A DNA stretch of 64,000 nt, taken from NCBI GenBank assembly GCA_037349315.1, contig JBAIAC010000068.1:20427001-20491000 (forward strand). Direction: 5' to 3'. Both the position numbers and the translations under genes were made by a program. Source of the stretch: Chelydra serpentina. Its lineage: Eukaryota; Chordata; Testudines; Chelydridae. Of this stretch, positions 45,667 to 55,672 are shown one piece after another. The notes beneath the pieces were generated by a model. That model saw only the letters and a program-made list of their open reading frames with translations. It made no database searches and was not told where the DNA came from. How positions within the stretch are numbered: position 1 is the stretch's first letter; each line of letters starts with the position of its first letter.

Positions 45667-46635
45667 GGCCTGTGAAAGTGAGGGATCGTTGTTCAGGATG
45701 GGTTGTAGATCACTGATGATCCGTTGGAGAGGTTTTAGCTGAGGACTGTAAGTGATGGCCAGAGGAGTTCTGTTGGTTTCTTTCTTCGGTTTGTCTTGCA
45801 GCAGGAGGCTTCTGGGTACACGTCTGGCCCTGTTGATCTGTTTTCTTATTTCCTCATGTGGGTAGTGTAGTTTTGAGAATGCTTGGTGAAGATCTTGTAG
45901 GTGTTGGTCTCTGTCAGAGGGGTTGGAGCAAATACGGTTGTACCTCAGTGCTTGGCTGTAGACAATGGATCGTGTGGTGTGTCCGGGATGGAAGCTGGAG
46001 GCATGTAGGTAGGCATAGCGGTCAGTGGGGTTTCGGTATAGGGTGTTGTTAATGTGACCATCGCTTATTTGCACCTTGGTGTCTAGGAAGTGGACTTCCC
46101 GTGTAGACTAGTCCAGGCTGAGGTTGATGGTGGGGTGGAAGCTGTTGAAATCGTGGTGGAATTCTTCCAGAGTTTCTTTCCCATGGGTCCAGATGATGAA
46201 GATGTCATCAATGTAGCGTATATAGAGAAGGGGCATGAGTGGACGAGAACTGAGGAAGCGTTGTTCCAGGTCAGCCATAAAAATGTTGGCATATTGTGGG
46301 GCCATGCGGGTGCCCATAGCGGTGCCGCTGGTCTGGAGGTATATATTGTCACCAAATTTGAAATAATTGTGCGTGAGGATAAAATCACAGAGTTCAGCAA
46401 CCAGTTGTGCTGTGGCATCATCAGGGATACTGTTCCTGACAGCTTGTATTCCATCTGTGTGTGGGATGTTTGTGTAGAGAGCCTCTACATCCATGGTGGC
46501 TAGGATGGTGTGTTCTGGAAGATTACCAATGCATTGTAGTTTTCTCAGGAAATCAGTGGTGTCACGGAGATAGCTGGGAGTGCTGGTGGCATAGGGTCTG
46601 AGTAGAGAGTCCACATATCTGGAGACTCAATGGTT
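45667..46635 (-). pseudogene. Penelope-like element reverse transcriptase, 5'-truncated, one in-frame stop
   Basis: Translating the - strand from about 46614 gives an RT of the Penelope-like class. It shows ATMDVEALYTNIP (motif A), GTRMAPQYANIFM (motif B) and YIRYIDDIFIIW (catalytic YIDD), followed by NNTLYRNPTDRYAYLHASS and NRTPLAITYSPQL. One TAG just after INLSLD splits it into about 168 and 160 codons. The amino-terminal part and the GIY-YIG endonuclease are absent, so the copy is dead. Its presence supports Penelope origin of the nearby tail repeats. Confidence 0.88.
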
Positions 46636-46952
46636 TCACAGTGAACAATGGTTCACAGTGAAATCTAGTGTCAGAAGCCGCGAGAGAGACCAGTTAGTTA
46701 CATACTAAACAGTTGAGCTGTGTTCCCTTCAGGTGGTCATTCATAGTAGCAACTGACCATGAAAATTGTTGCTCGGCTGATGTTGGGTTCGACGTCATGA
46801 ATCTGACTGTCTGCTGCCATTAACAGAGAGATTTATTTGCATGAGCGGAAGCAGGTTTATTACTGGCTGGAATGCTTTACACTTCTCCCCAGGGCAGTTG
46901 TCAGAGGCTATGTCTATGCTGGTGCACATACTCGGTTACTTGACTGCATGTA
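46636..46952. other. Unassigned sequence between repeats
   Basis: No recognisable coding or repeat family; it may be the 5' border region of the Penelope copy or target sequence. Confidence 0.35.
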
Positions 46953-47329
46953 CCGGGCTGGCCAAACTGTGGCATGTGAGCCGCATGTGGCTCTTTTGCA
47001 GCTAAAGTGCAGCTTGCGGAGCCTGCCACGACGCCCTCCCATTCTCCACCTACCAGACTTGGGCACGGGGGAGCGTGGGATCTCAGCATTGCAGCAGGGT
47101 GGTGGGGTAGGGGCTTCCGCCCAGTGGGGAGGGGGTTCTAGGGGCTTCAGCCCCATGGGCCACACCTGCCAGGGCTCAGGGCTTCAGCAGGAGCAGAGCT
47201 GAAGCCCTGAGCCCCCGCGGGTGCTTCCCACGGGGCAGAAGTCCCAAGCCCCGGCAAGCACACCCCATCTCTCGAACTTCTGAAGATTGTCGTATGCAGC
47301 TCAGAGGCTCAGAAAGTTTGTCCACCCCA
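46953..47329. mobile_element. Probable hAT-like element
   Basis: The left end CCGGGCTGGCCAAACTGTGG and the right end (other strand) TGGGGTGGACAAACTTTCTG are similar. GAGCCGCATGTGGCTC and a GC-rich body follow a known turtle hAT layout. The flanking 8-mers match only weakly (5 of 8). Confidence 0.55.
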
Positions 47330-47510
47330 ATATATACGCTCATGTATGGTCCCTATATCCATGCTGAGTGTCCCCATACACTGTGCTGGACATGCATATA
47401 ATGCTGTGGACATTTGCATACCCACATCCACGTGGCCGCTGTGGTTACAGAACGGTAGCGCTACCATTTCAGAGGTGGTATACCGGGGTTCAGTGCGTCA
47501 CAGGGGAACA

Positions 47511-47745
47511 CTCTAGGACAATGGTGGGCAACCTGCAGCCCATCAGGGTAATCTGATTGTGGGCCGTGAGACATTTTGCTGACGTTGACTGTCTGCAGGC
47601 ACGGCCCCCTGCAGCTCCCACTGGCCACGATTCTCTGTTCCCAGCCAATGGGAGCTGCGAGAAGCGGCAGCCAGCACGTCCACTGCAATCAGATTACCCT
47701 GATGAGCTGCCCGCAGGCCACAGGTTGCCCATTACTGCTCTAGGA
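47511..47745. mobile_element. hAT-type nonautonomous element with perfect 8-bp duplication
   Basis: The element 47519-47737 has ends CAATGGTGGGCAACCTGCAG and (other strand) CAGTAATGGGCAACCTGTGG. It is flanked by CTCTAGGA at 47511-47518 and 47738-47745. Inside, AATCAGATTACCCTGATG is the inverse of CATCAGGGTAATCTGATT, so the terminal inversion is long. Confidence 0.93.
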
Positions 47746-48049
47746 ACCACTTTGTTGTGTGGTGTTGGTACTGTCCCATACCTTTCCCAGTGGCAGTTCC
47801 TGATCATGCCTGCCCCACCAAATTGGGTGGAAGACATGGAGTGATGGGATGATGATGTGGTTCTGCTCCTGTTCCTTATCACGGGACAGACATTTATGCA
47901 GTGGAGTAGGTGATCACAAGATGCCGGATGGGATTTGGGAGGAACTTTCTGACACGTCAAAGATGACTGACCTGGAGGGTGAATGACAGCTCATTCACTC
48001 CCATGGTAGAGATATGATAATGCTGGTGTTGCCACGGTTGCACATGGTT

Positions 48050-48970
48050 GGACCGTGGCTTGTGGTGCAAGAGAACATGCACCATTTTGGAAACCCAGGA
48101 TGATGAGCAGTGACTTCAGAACTTCCAGACGAGGAAATCACACCTCATGGAGCTGTGTGAGGAGCTTGCACCAAACCTCCAGTGCCAGAACACTCGACTT
48201 AGGGAATTGGGTGACTATTGCCCTGTGGAAGCTGGCAAAACCACTTACAGGTCCACTACAAACCATTTCAGGGTTCGAAAATCCATTGTCGGGGTCGTGT
48301 TTGAGCAAGTTTGTGATGCTGATCCGCCCACAGGTGGCTGCCATAAGAACAGTTCCAGAAATAATAGCTGAATTTGAGATGGGGCTTCCAAACTGTGCAG
48401 GGGCCATTGATGACACCCATATCCCAATACTTTGCCCACCCAAAGGGGTCAAGTGGTTATGAACCGAAAAGGTTATTATTCACTCATTCTGCAAGGCTTC
48501 GTGGACCACTGAGGCAGATTCGTGAATACCAACACAGGAAACACTGGAAAGGTTCATTACACTATGGTGCTGAGAAGCCTGGGATTGTTCTTGAAGGGGG
48601 GAAGAAGGCACTTTATTCCCCAGAAACTATATGGTTCTCTACAGTGTGTCTGTGCCACTCCTAAGTTGGCTCATGAAACCATAACCTAGCATCAGTGACC
48701 CTGGAAAAAGGGAATTCGGTTACAAAATCAGTAGCTGTAGAATGGTCATGGAGTGTGTGTTTGGGAGGCTGAAATCTTGTTGGCAGTGCCTGTGCCCCCG
48801 TCTGGATGCCAGTGTGGCAAATGCTGTTCATATAATCACTGTCTGCTGCACACTCCCTAACATTTGGGAAGGTAAAGGGGAGTGCTTCCATCCCGAGTGG
48901 GCCCAGCACAAGTCTGGTTTACAAATCCTGTACAAGCGGCTGGATCCCATCCACATGTCCAGAGGCAAGG
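48050..48970 (+). pseudogene. Harbinger (HARBI1-like) DDE transposase, decayed
   Basis: Reading across three frames recovers segments of a PIF/Harbinger transposase: MELCEELAPNLQ, VTIALWKLAKPLT, FEMGLPNCAGAIDDTHIPIL (first catalytic Asp), LLSWLMKP, and MECVFGRLKSCWQCLCPRLD (catalytic Glu). At least four frame changes occur. The second Asp region (usually GDPAYP) is not recognisable, apparently lost before LLSWLMKP. It cannot encode an active enzyme. Confidence 0.82.
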
Positions 48971-49040
48971 GAAATCAGGGGTTCCAAATGGGCACACTTC
49001 TCGGAACAGCACAGGGGCAGCGGGGGGGATGAAGGGACAC

Positions 49041-49140
49041 CTTTAGAGCCCTTCAAATCCGCAGATATCTGCTTTATATCCCAGGCTCATTTTTGCGGAT
49101 CAGATGCGGATACAAATTTTGTATTCATGCAGGGCTCTAG
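49041..49140. mobile_element. Short inverted-end repeat
   Basis: TTTAGAGCCCTTCAAATCCG at the left pairs with the inverse of TTCATGCAGGGCTCTAGA at the right, with GCGGAT motifs inside. A small DNA transposon fragment is likely. Confidence 0.6.
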
Positions 49141-49685
49141 ACACCTTCATGCCATAGTTGCTTGAACTAGGGGTGCAGGAGGTGCTGATGCATCCCCTGG
49201 CTTGAAGTGGTTTCCATCATATCCAGGGTTTACAGTTTGGTTCAATGGCCCTCAGCACCCCCGCTATAAAAATGGTTCCAGCGCCCCTGCTTCACACCCT
49301 GTGAAACTGCTGAAAAGCATGAGGGGACATGGGCACATGCTTGTGGGGGTTACACAGCTTTGTGAGGGTTTTGTTCCCCTGTAGCTGAAGGTCCTTAGCT
49401 CTTCCTTCCTGTGACTGTTCACACATCACAGATAATTCTAACAAGGCACCTCCCCTGGGTTAACACCTTTTGGGTTGGATTTGTGCTGTCAGGGTGATGG
49501 CCGAGTTGTCATTGTGCAATGCTTTTGTCCTAACTGTTCACACTTCTCTGCAACCTGTTGTCAGGCACACTCAATCTCTAACAATCTTATCAACGTTTGT
49601 TTGGGGGGGGGGAGCGAGCCCATTCATTTGTATCCATTCTTTGTCAGCAGTGCTAATTGCACTTAAAGGCTATTATGGATAATCA

Positions 49686-50661
49686 CTACTAAGGTTTCAA
49701 GTATCAGAGGGGTAGCCGTGTTAGTCTGGATTTGTAGAAGCGACAAAGGGTCCTGTGGGACCTTATAGACTAAGGCCTTGGCTACACTTACGAGTTACAG
49801 CGCAATAAAACTGCCTGCAGCGCTGTAACTCACTAACTGGCTACACTCGCAAGGCACGTGCAGCGCTGTATCTCCTCAGATAAAGCGCTGCTTGTACTCC
49901 ACCTCCCCAAGAGGAATAACCACTGTTGCGAAGTGGGTGGAACGCTGGTCCTTCAATGTAGCCGGGGAATTCCGCAGTTACTGACCTCCGGAAGCTCCCT
50001 TTGTTTTGAAACGGCACTTCCGGGTTGGAGTTCAGAGCTCCGTTCTTGAACAAACACAGCTACTGTTTGCAGGCGGGGGGGGGGGCAAGGGAGGGGCTCT
50101 GTTAGGAATGCTGGCAGCAAAGTTGCCTTGGACAGAGACGGTGGGGGGGGGGGAGAAGAACGGCGGGGGGGGGGAGGAGGAGGGCTTAGTTTCCCCAAGT
50201 TCTCTTTTATCTGCTCTTTAAAAACAAACAAAGCCCCTTCTGTTTGCTTTCAGTGATTGAGAGAGAGGCAGGGGATGTGGAGGTGTGTAAACTTAGGAGA
50301 TAATGAGCTGACACTCTGTGGAGATTCCAAAAATCCACTCTCTCCCAACACGCTCCCTGTCAAAGTCCCCCTCACCCCCCCCTATTTGAAAAGCACGTTG
50401 TAGCCACATGAATGCCCATAATGCACTGCTCCCAATACAGCTGCAAATGCCTCAAATGTAGCCACCTTAGTGCGCTGGCAGCTGCCAGTGTGGACAGGCT
50501 GCAGCGCTTTCCCTACTCAGCTGTACGAAGATGGGTTTAACTCACAGTGCTGTACATCTGCAAGTGTAGCCAAGGCCTAACAGAGGTATTGGAGCATAAG
50601 CTTTCGTGGGTGAATACCCACTTCTTCGGATGCAAGCAGTGGAAAAGTCCCTACTAAGGTT
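49686..50661. mobile_element. Penelope-tail unit split by an 804-bp MITE with TAA duplication
   Basis: Outer direct repeats CTACTAAGGTT lie at 49686-49696 and 50651-50661 (11 bp). The tail unit reads GTAGCCGTGTTAGTCTGG to CCTTATAGACTAA and resumes TAACAGAGGTATTGGAGC to TTCTTCGGATGCA. The inserted element is 49774-50577. It starts GGCCTTGGCTACACTTACGA, ends (other strand) GGCCTTGGCTACACTTGCAG, and TAA is duplicated at 49771-49773 and 50578-50580. A 3-bp TWA duplication is the Harbinger signature. Confidence 0.88.
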
Positions 50662-50786
50662 GAAACTTGTCAAGGATTTGTGGGGGAGGAAGGGCTGTTT
50701 AATCACTGAGTAGTGGCTGGTGCCTCTGTTGTTACTTGAATTGTGTTTTGTGTTTCTGCATGTGAACCAAGCCGTGTTTACCTGCC

Positions 50787-50928
50787 CATTTTCTGGGTTA
50801 GAGACCAGGTGGGTGAGATAATATCTTTTATTGGACCAACTTCTGTTGGTGATTACCTTATCCACCCTGTCTCTCTGATATCCTGGGACTGACAGGGCTA
50901 CATCGGCACTGCATACATTTTCTGTGTT
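50787..50928. mobile_element. Fold-back Penelope-tail insertion with 13-bp direct repeats
   Basis: Flanks are CATTTTCTGGGTT (50787-50799) and CATTTTCTGTGTT (50916-50928), one mismatch. The interior has GGTGGGTGAGATAATATC and TTATTGGACCAACTTCTG, then turns into GTTGGTGATTACCTTATCC and a GATATCCTGGGACTGACAGG tail, a shortened inverse of the first half. Confidence 0.8.
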
Positions 50929-51133
50929 GTGAGTTCTGGTACATTTTGAATTAGCATTGCTTTCTGTGAGCACATAACTGCACTTTCCCCGTCCCTCCCA
51001 TGTATCCTTGGGACTTCAGATATTTCTTAACCTGGAGCTTGTCTTCACATACAGTGAAACTGTGCCACTTTAGCGCTTCAGTGAAGACACTTCTAGAGCT
51101 GCTCCTGTCAGCACAGTTACTCTACAGGATTAT

Positions 51134-51458
51134 GAGGCACTCAGATACTGTGGTAATGGGGGCCATATAAATCCCAAGGCCTGGTCTGCACTAGAAATTA
51201 AGTTGGTTTACCTACGTTGCTCAGGGATGTGAAAAACCCACAGCTCTGAGTGGCATAGTTAAGCCGACCTTATCCCAGTATGGACAGCACTACGTTGATG
51301 GAAGAATTTTTCTTCCACCTAGCTACCGCTTCTTGGGGAAATGGATTCCCTACGCTGATGGAAAAAGCTCTCCTGTCAGCGTAGGTAGGTAGTGTTTACA
51401 ATGACGCACTACAGCAGTGTAGCTGTGCCACTGTAGTATTTCAAGTATAGACAAGCCC
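51134..51458. mobile_element. MIR tail plus complete MITE
   Basis: 51134-51177 is a MIR 3' tail (CTCAGATACTGTGGTAATGG). 51178-51458 is a MITE with ends GGCCTGGTCTGCACTAGAAA and (other strand) GGGCTTGTCTATACTTGAAA, flanked by CAA and TAA. The first 230 bp closely repeat 45431-45666. Confidence 0.8.
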
Positions 51459-52094
51459 TAAAATAGATAGAGACCTCACAATAGGGCTTAAGTGGAACAA
51501 GGCCTTTGCTGTTTGTGAATTTCCTCTATTATGAGACAGTGCCAAAAAAAGGCAAACCGCAGTGCTTCCCCAGTAGCAGGTGTTGTAACGTAGGATATTT
51601 GTACATGTCAGCCCTTGTGAAATATTTATCACAGAGTTCTGTACCCCAGACAGTACCAAGAATGTGTAGGTCAGTGGTTCTCAACCTATTTACCCCTGAG
51701 CCAAATATGCGGCTCTCTCTGTGTTATGTGGGCTGCATCTACACAATACATATACCTGGGTGGCCTTGAGGATGTCACATAGGCTGCAGCTGTGTGCTGA
51801 TTGGAAACCACTGGTGTAGATCTACAGAATCTGGTGATGGTATTTGTAATTTCTTTCCACTAGTGCCCACAATGCACAAGGTGCTTTCCAATCATAAAAG
51901 GAGGCATGGTCCTTACTCTGAAGCACTCACAATGTAAGGGCTAGATTTTGACTAATCTCAGCAAGGCTTCATAGAGCAATATACAGAAATAAGGTCTCCC
52001 CACCATGGCACTGGTTCAGCCATGTCAGGGATACCCCGATCAAAGTTGGGGTATTTGCGGGGAGAGCAGAGGCTGTGCACCTGATATTTCCTTA
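51459..52094. other. TG intron, old LINE fragment near 51845-51945
   Basis: The CCACAATGCACAAGGTGCTT block is a degraded relative of the 37988 fragment. No gene is seen. Confidence 0.5.
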
Positions 52095-53412
52095 ATCATA
52101 GAATCATAGAATCTCAGGGTTGGAAGGGACCTCAGGAGGTCATCTAGTCCAACCCCCTGCTCAAAGCAGGACCAACCCCAACTAGATCATCCCAGCCAGG
52201 GCTTTGTTAAGCCTGACCTTAAAAACCTCTAAGGAAGGAGATTCCACCGCCTCCCTAGGTAACCCATTCCAGTGCTTCACCACCCTACTAGTGAAAAAGT
52301 TTTTCCTAATATCCAACCTAAACCTCCCCCTCTGCAACTTGAGACCATTACTCCTTGTTCTGTCATCTTCTACCACTGAGAACAGTCTAGATCCAGCCTC
52401 TTTGGAACCCCCTTTTAGGTAGTTGAAAGCAGCTATCAAATCCCCCCTCACTCTTCTCTTCTGCAGGCTAAACAATCCCAGTTCCCTCAGCCTCTCCTCA
52501 TAAGTCATGTGCTCCAGCCCCCTAATCATTTTTGTTGCCCTCCGTTGGACTCTTTCCAATTTATCCACATCCTTTTTGTAGTGTGGGGCCCAAAACTGGA
52601 CACAGTACTCCAAATGAGGCCTCACCAGTGCCGAATAGAGGGGAATAATCACGTCCCTCGATCTGCTGGAAATGCCCCTACTTATACAGCCCAAAATGCC
52701 GTTAGCCTTCTTGGCAACAAGGGCACACTGTTGACTCATATTCAGCTTTTCGTCCACTGTAACCCCTAGGTCCTTTTCTGCAGAACTGCTGCCCAGCCAT
52801 TCGGTCCCTAGTCTGTAGCAGAGCATGGGATTCTTCCGTCCTAAGTGCAGGACTCTGCACTTGTCCTTGTTGAACCTCATCAGATTTCTTTTGGCCCAAT
52901 CCTCTAATTTGTCTAGGTCCCTCTGTATCCTATCCCTACCCTTCAGCGTATCAACCACTCCTCCCAGTTTAGTGTCATCTGCAAACTTGCTAAGGGTGCA
53001 GTCCACACCATCCTCCAGGTCATTGATGAAGATATTGAACAAAACCGGCCCCAGCACCAACCCTTGGGGCACTCCACTTGATACTGGCTGCCAACTAGAC
53101 ATGGAGCCATTGATCACTACCCGTTGAGCACGACCATCCAGCCAGTTTTCTATCCACCTTACCGTCCATTCATCCAGCCCATACTTCTTTAACTTGCTGG
53201 CAAGAACACTGTGGGAGACTGTATCAAAAGCTTTGCTAAAGTCAAGAAATAGCACATCCACTGCTTTCTCCTCATCCACAGAGCCAGTTATCTCATCATA
53301 GAAGGCAATTAGGTTAGTCAGGCATGACTTGCCCTTGGTGAATCCATGCTGACTGTTCCTGATCACTTTCCCCTCCTTTAAGTGGTTCAGAATTGCTTCC
53401 CCTCCTTTTTAG
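52095..53412 (-). mobile_element. CR1 LINE, 5'-truncated, well preserved
   Basis: The 3' end (low coordinate) has the CR1 tail of ATTCTATG units: CAGGGTTGGAAGGGACCTCA and GTCATCTAGTCCAACCCCC, read in reverse. It runs 1.3 kb upstream with an intact reading frame. The 5' cut is near 53412, beyond which the sequence is unrelated. Low decay implies a fairly recent insertion. Confidence 0.95.
52182..53366 (-). CDS. CR1 reverse transcriptase, C-terminal 394 aa
   Basis: This is the RT palm and thumb of CR1 pol. Visible motifs are [14 protein letters not shown] (motif A, near residue 45), [20 protein letters not shown] (motif B, near 98-116), [10 protein letters not shown] (catalytic ADD near 128-131), and a C-terminal [10 protein letters not shown] block. 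The first Met is internal: a full CR1 ORF2 is about 900 aa or more, so the endonuclease and fingers are missing. The frame has no stop or shift but is very unlikely to make an active product. Confidence 0.93.
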   Translation of the reverse strand: MIRNSQHGFTKGKSCLTNLIAFYDEITGSVDEEKAVDVLFLDFSKAFDTVSHSVLASKLKKYGLDEWTVRWIENWLDGRAQRVVINGSMSSWQPVSSGVPQGLVLGPVLFNIFINDLEDGVDCTLSKFADDTKLGGVVDTLKGRDRIQRDLDKLEDWAKRNLMRFNKDKCRVLHLGRKNPMLCYRLGTEWLGSSSAEKDLGVTVDEKLNMSQQCALVAKKANGILGCISRGISSRSRDVIIPLYSALVRPHLEYCVQFWAPHYKKDVDKLERVQRRATKMIRGLEHMTYEERLRELGLFSLQKRRVRGDLIAAFNYLKGGSKEAGSRLFSVVEDDRTRSNGLKLQRGRFRLDIRKNFFTSRVVKHWNGLPREAVESPSLEVFKVRLNKALAGMI

Positions 53413-53779
53413 TAAGTTGTTGAGGAAATGGTGGAGAGGAGGTGGAGCCATGGCTCCATCCCCCCAAGCACTGACCAGAGGGTGGGTTGAAGTAACCTAA
53501 TATCTCCCTCAAGCAAAGAAAGTCAGAACAAGATCCAATGGCTAGAAGTTAAAGCCAAACAAATTCAGATTAGAAATAAGGCACACGTTTTAACAGTGGG
53601 TGGTGACTAACCATTGGAGCAGACTACCAAGGGAAGTGGTGGATTCCACGTCTATTGAAGTCTACAGATCAAGACTTGGATGCCTTTTGGATGATATGCT
53701 TTAGTCAAACGTAAGTTATTGGGCTCAATAAAGGGGAAAGTGGGTGAAAATCTACAGCCTGTGATACACAGGAGTTAGC
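53413..53779. other. TG intron, no clear feature
   Basis: 53580-53720 (GGTGGTGACTAACCATTGGA, CAGACTACCAAGGGAAGTGG) resembles another CR1-type tail in sense orientation, but weakly. Confidence 0.4.
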
Positions 53780-54010
53780 TCCTCATACCTACGTCTGTCA
53801 GTGGTGTGAAAAAAACCACATCCCTGCCTGAAATAGCTATGCTGACCTGACTGTCACGTGCGGGAGTGTACGCTGTCTCTACGCGGCACGGTTATGCCAG
53901 CATAGCTATGGCAACATGTAGCTATGCCAATATAGTCCCCGTAGTGTAGACATACCCTCAGACTAGATGACCTAAGGGGTCCTTTCTGGTCTTAAAGTCT
54001 AATGCATGTT
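53780..54010. mobile_element. MITE fragment followed by a SINE/CR1-like tail
   Basis: CCAGCATAGCTATGGCAAC and GTAGTGTAGACATACCC are the right part of a GGTCTACACTA-group MITE. GACTAGATGACCTAAGGGG and a TCTGGTCTTAAAGTCTAATG end follow directly. The left end of the MITE is not clear. Confidence 0.5.
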
Positions 54011-54205
54011 GTGTGTGTGTGTACACACACAGTGTGTTTATTACACAGTAGATAGTACATGGATTGCAAAGAGGGATGCGTAGCCATTGTGGGAGTTTCG
54101 ATTTTGTTTAGTTGGTGGACTATGGTTTTGACTTTTTCTGTCTTTTCTCTGCTGGTACACCCACCCTAGTACAGACCCAGGCTGTCATGCACAGCCAGGA
54201 AACAG

Positions 54206-54242
54206 TGGGTGGATGGATGGATGGATGGAAAGAAAGAAAGTT
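54206..54242. repeat. GGAT / GAAA tetranucleotide microsatellite
   Basis: About four GGAT units followed by GAAAGAAAGAAAG. Confidence 0.9.
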
Positions 54243-54671
54243 AGTGATATTATGCATTTATCCCATATGTGCAGTCTGAGCTGTGCAGGCGGTCCCGTAC
54301 ACCCACAGCGTCTGCAGTCAGTGGGGCTTCTCAAGAGCACAGGACCTCACCTGCATGGAACCCATTGCAGGAGTTAGTCACTGTAATGAGCTCAGGGGAA
54401 AAACCTGCTATTAAGCTCTGTCTGTGATGAGAATTGACTCTTTAATTCCAACTCTTTATTTCCTCTCTTAACTAGCGTGAATCCATGACAGGGTTGTGCT
54501 GAGATTCTCACCTCTTGGCTAGCAAGTTTTCTTAATAGTCTCTTGTGAGGGACTTAGTCAAAAGCCATTTGAAAAACTAAAATCACTATATACACTGGTT
54601 CCCCTTATCCACTCTGTTTGAGGGTTAACTCTTAACGCTGTTCTAACACGTTGGAGAGGTACCATTTAGCC

Positions 54672-54962
54672 TTAGGCTAGGTCTACACTAACCCCCCCGT
54701 CGAACTAAGATACGCAACTTCAGCTACGTTAATAACGTAGCTGAAGTCGAAGTACCTTAGTTCGAACTTACCTGTGGTCCAGACGCGGCGCGCAGGCTCC
54801 CCCGTCGACTCCGCCTACTCCACTCGTCGAGCTGGATTACCAGCGTCGACGGGGGAGCACTTCCTGGTTCGATTTATCGCGTCTTGAGAAGACGCGATAA
54901 ATCGAACCCAGAACATCGATCCCATGCCTCCGACGCGAGAGGTAAGTATAGACATACCCTTA
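54672..54962. mobile_element. MITE with TTA duplication and three internal hairpins
   Basis: The element 54675-54959 is flanked by TTA (54672-54674, 54960-54962). Its ends are GGCTAGGTCTACACTAAC and (other strand) GGGTATGTCTATACTTACC. Inside are perfect inverted repeats 54717-54730/54734-54747 (14 bp) and 54866-54885/54889-54908 (20 bp), plus a spaced GCTCCCCCGTCGAC pair. The short TWA duplication points to Harbinger-type transposition. Confidence 0.85.
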
Positions 54963-55361
54963 CAGAAGTTGCAATGGTTTGTCTCTACCATATGCTATCA
55001 GTAGGTGCTTTATAATATACTGGGGCAAATTCACTGACATGCTAGAGTTTTGCTCCCTCAATGAAAGGAACTGTAAACTCAGGGTAACAGTCAGTTAGGC
55101 CATGTTTATGACTGCTTCTTGTCACCAGAACAGTGCAAAGCAACATACCACTGAATCTGGCACATTGTTTTTAATGATTTTCTTACCTAGTTTTTTTTTA
55201 AATACTGAAGAAAGGCCCACCAGTATATAATTCCTGAGCTCGGTAAACCTTAGCTCTGAAAGAGTTTGTAGAATGTAGATTATTTGACATAGGCTTCAGT
55301 TCTTTCTATCAATCTGCTGCGGTCCATTATATGAAGCCCTCTTTGGAAAATGTTTCCTATT
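54963..55361. other. TG intron, no gene seen
   Basis: No recognisable feature. Confidence 0.5.
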
Positions 55362-55672
55362 AGAGCTGACCGAAAAATTTCAAGTGGAAAATTGTTCTGC
55401 TGGAATATGCTGCGCTGATGAAATTGAAATGTTTTATGGGAATGTATCAACATCATTGACATTTTCACTGAGAAATTATTTTAAAGTTTCATTTCAATAA
55501 GGCCAAACATTTCATTTTGACTTTATCATTCTGATTCTTTATAATATAATATAGTCAAAATGATGAGATATTTGGTTTTGTGAAAAATTCAACTTTTCAA
55601 GTGAGGACAAAACCAAATTTCAAAATCTCAGAATTTCCAAGGAGACAGAAATTCCATTTTTCAGCCAGCTCT
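55362..55672. mobile_element. Terminal-inverted-repeat element (AGAGCTG ends)
   Basis: Left AGAGCTGACCGAAAAATTTC; right, other strand, AGAGCTGGCTGAAAAATGG. The interior is A/T-rich with repeated TTTCATTT and AAATTTCA blocks. Same family as 14963; a fragment with CGCCTAGCTCTAC occurs near 29115. Confidence 0.75.
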
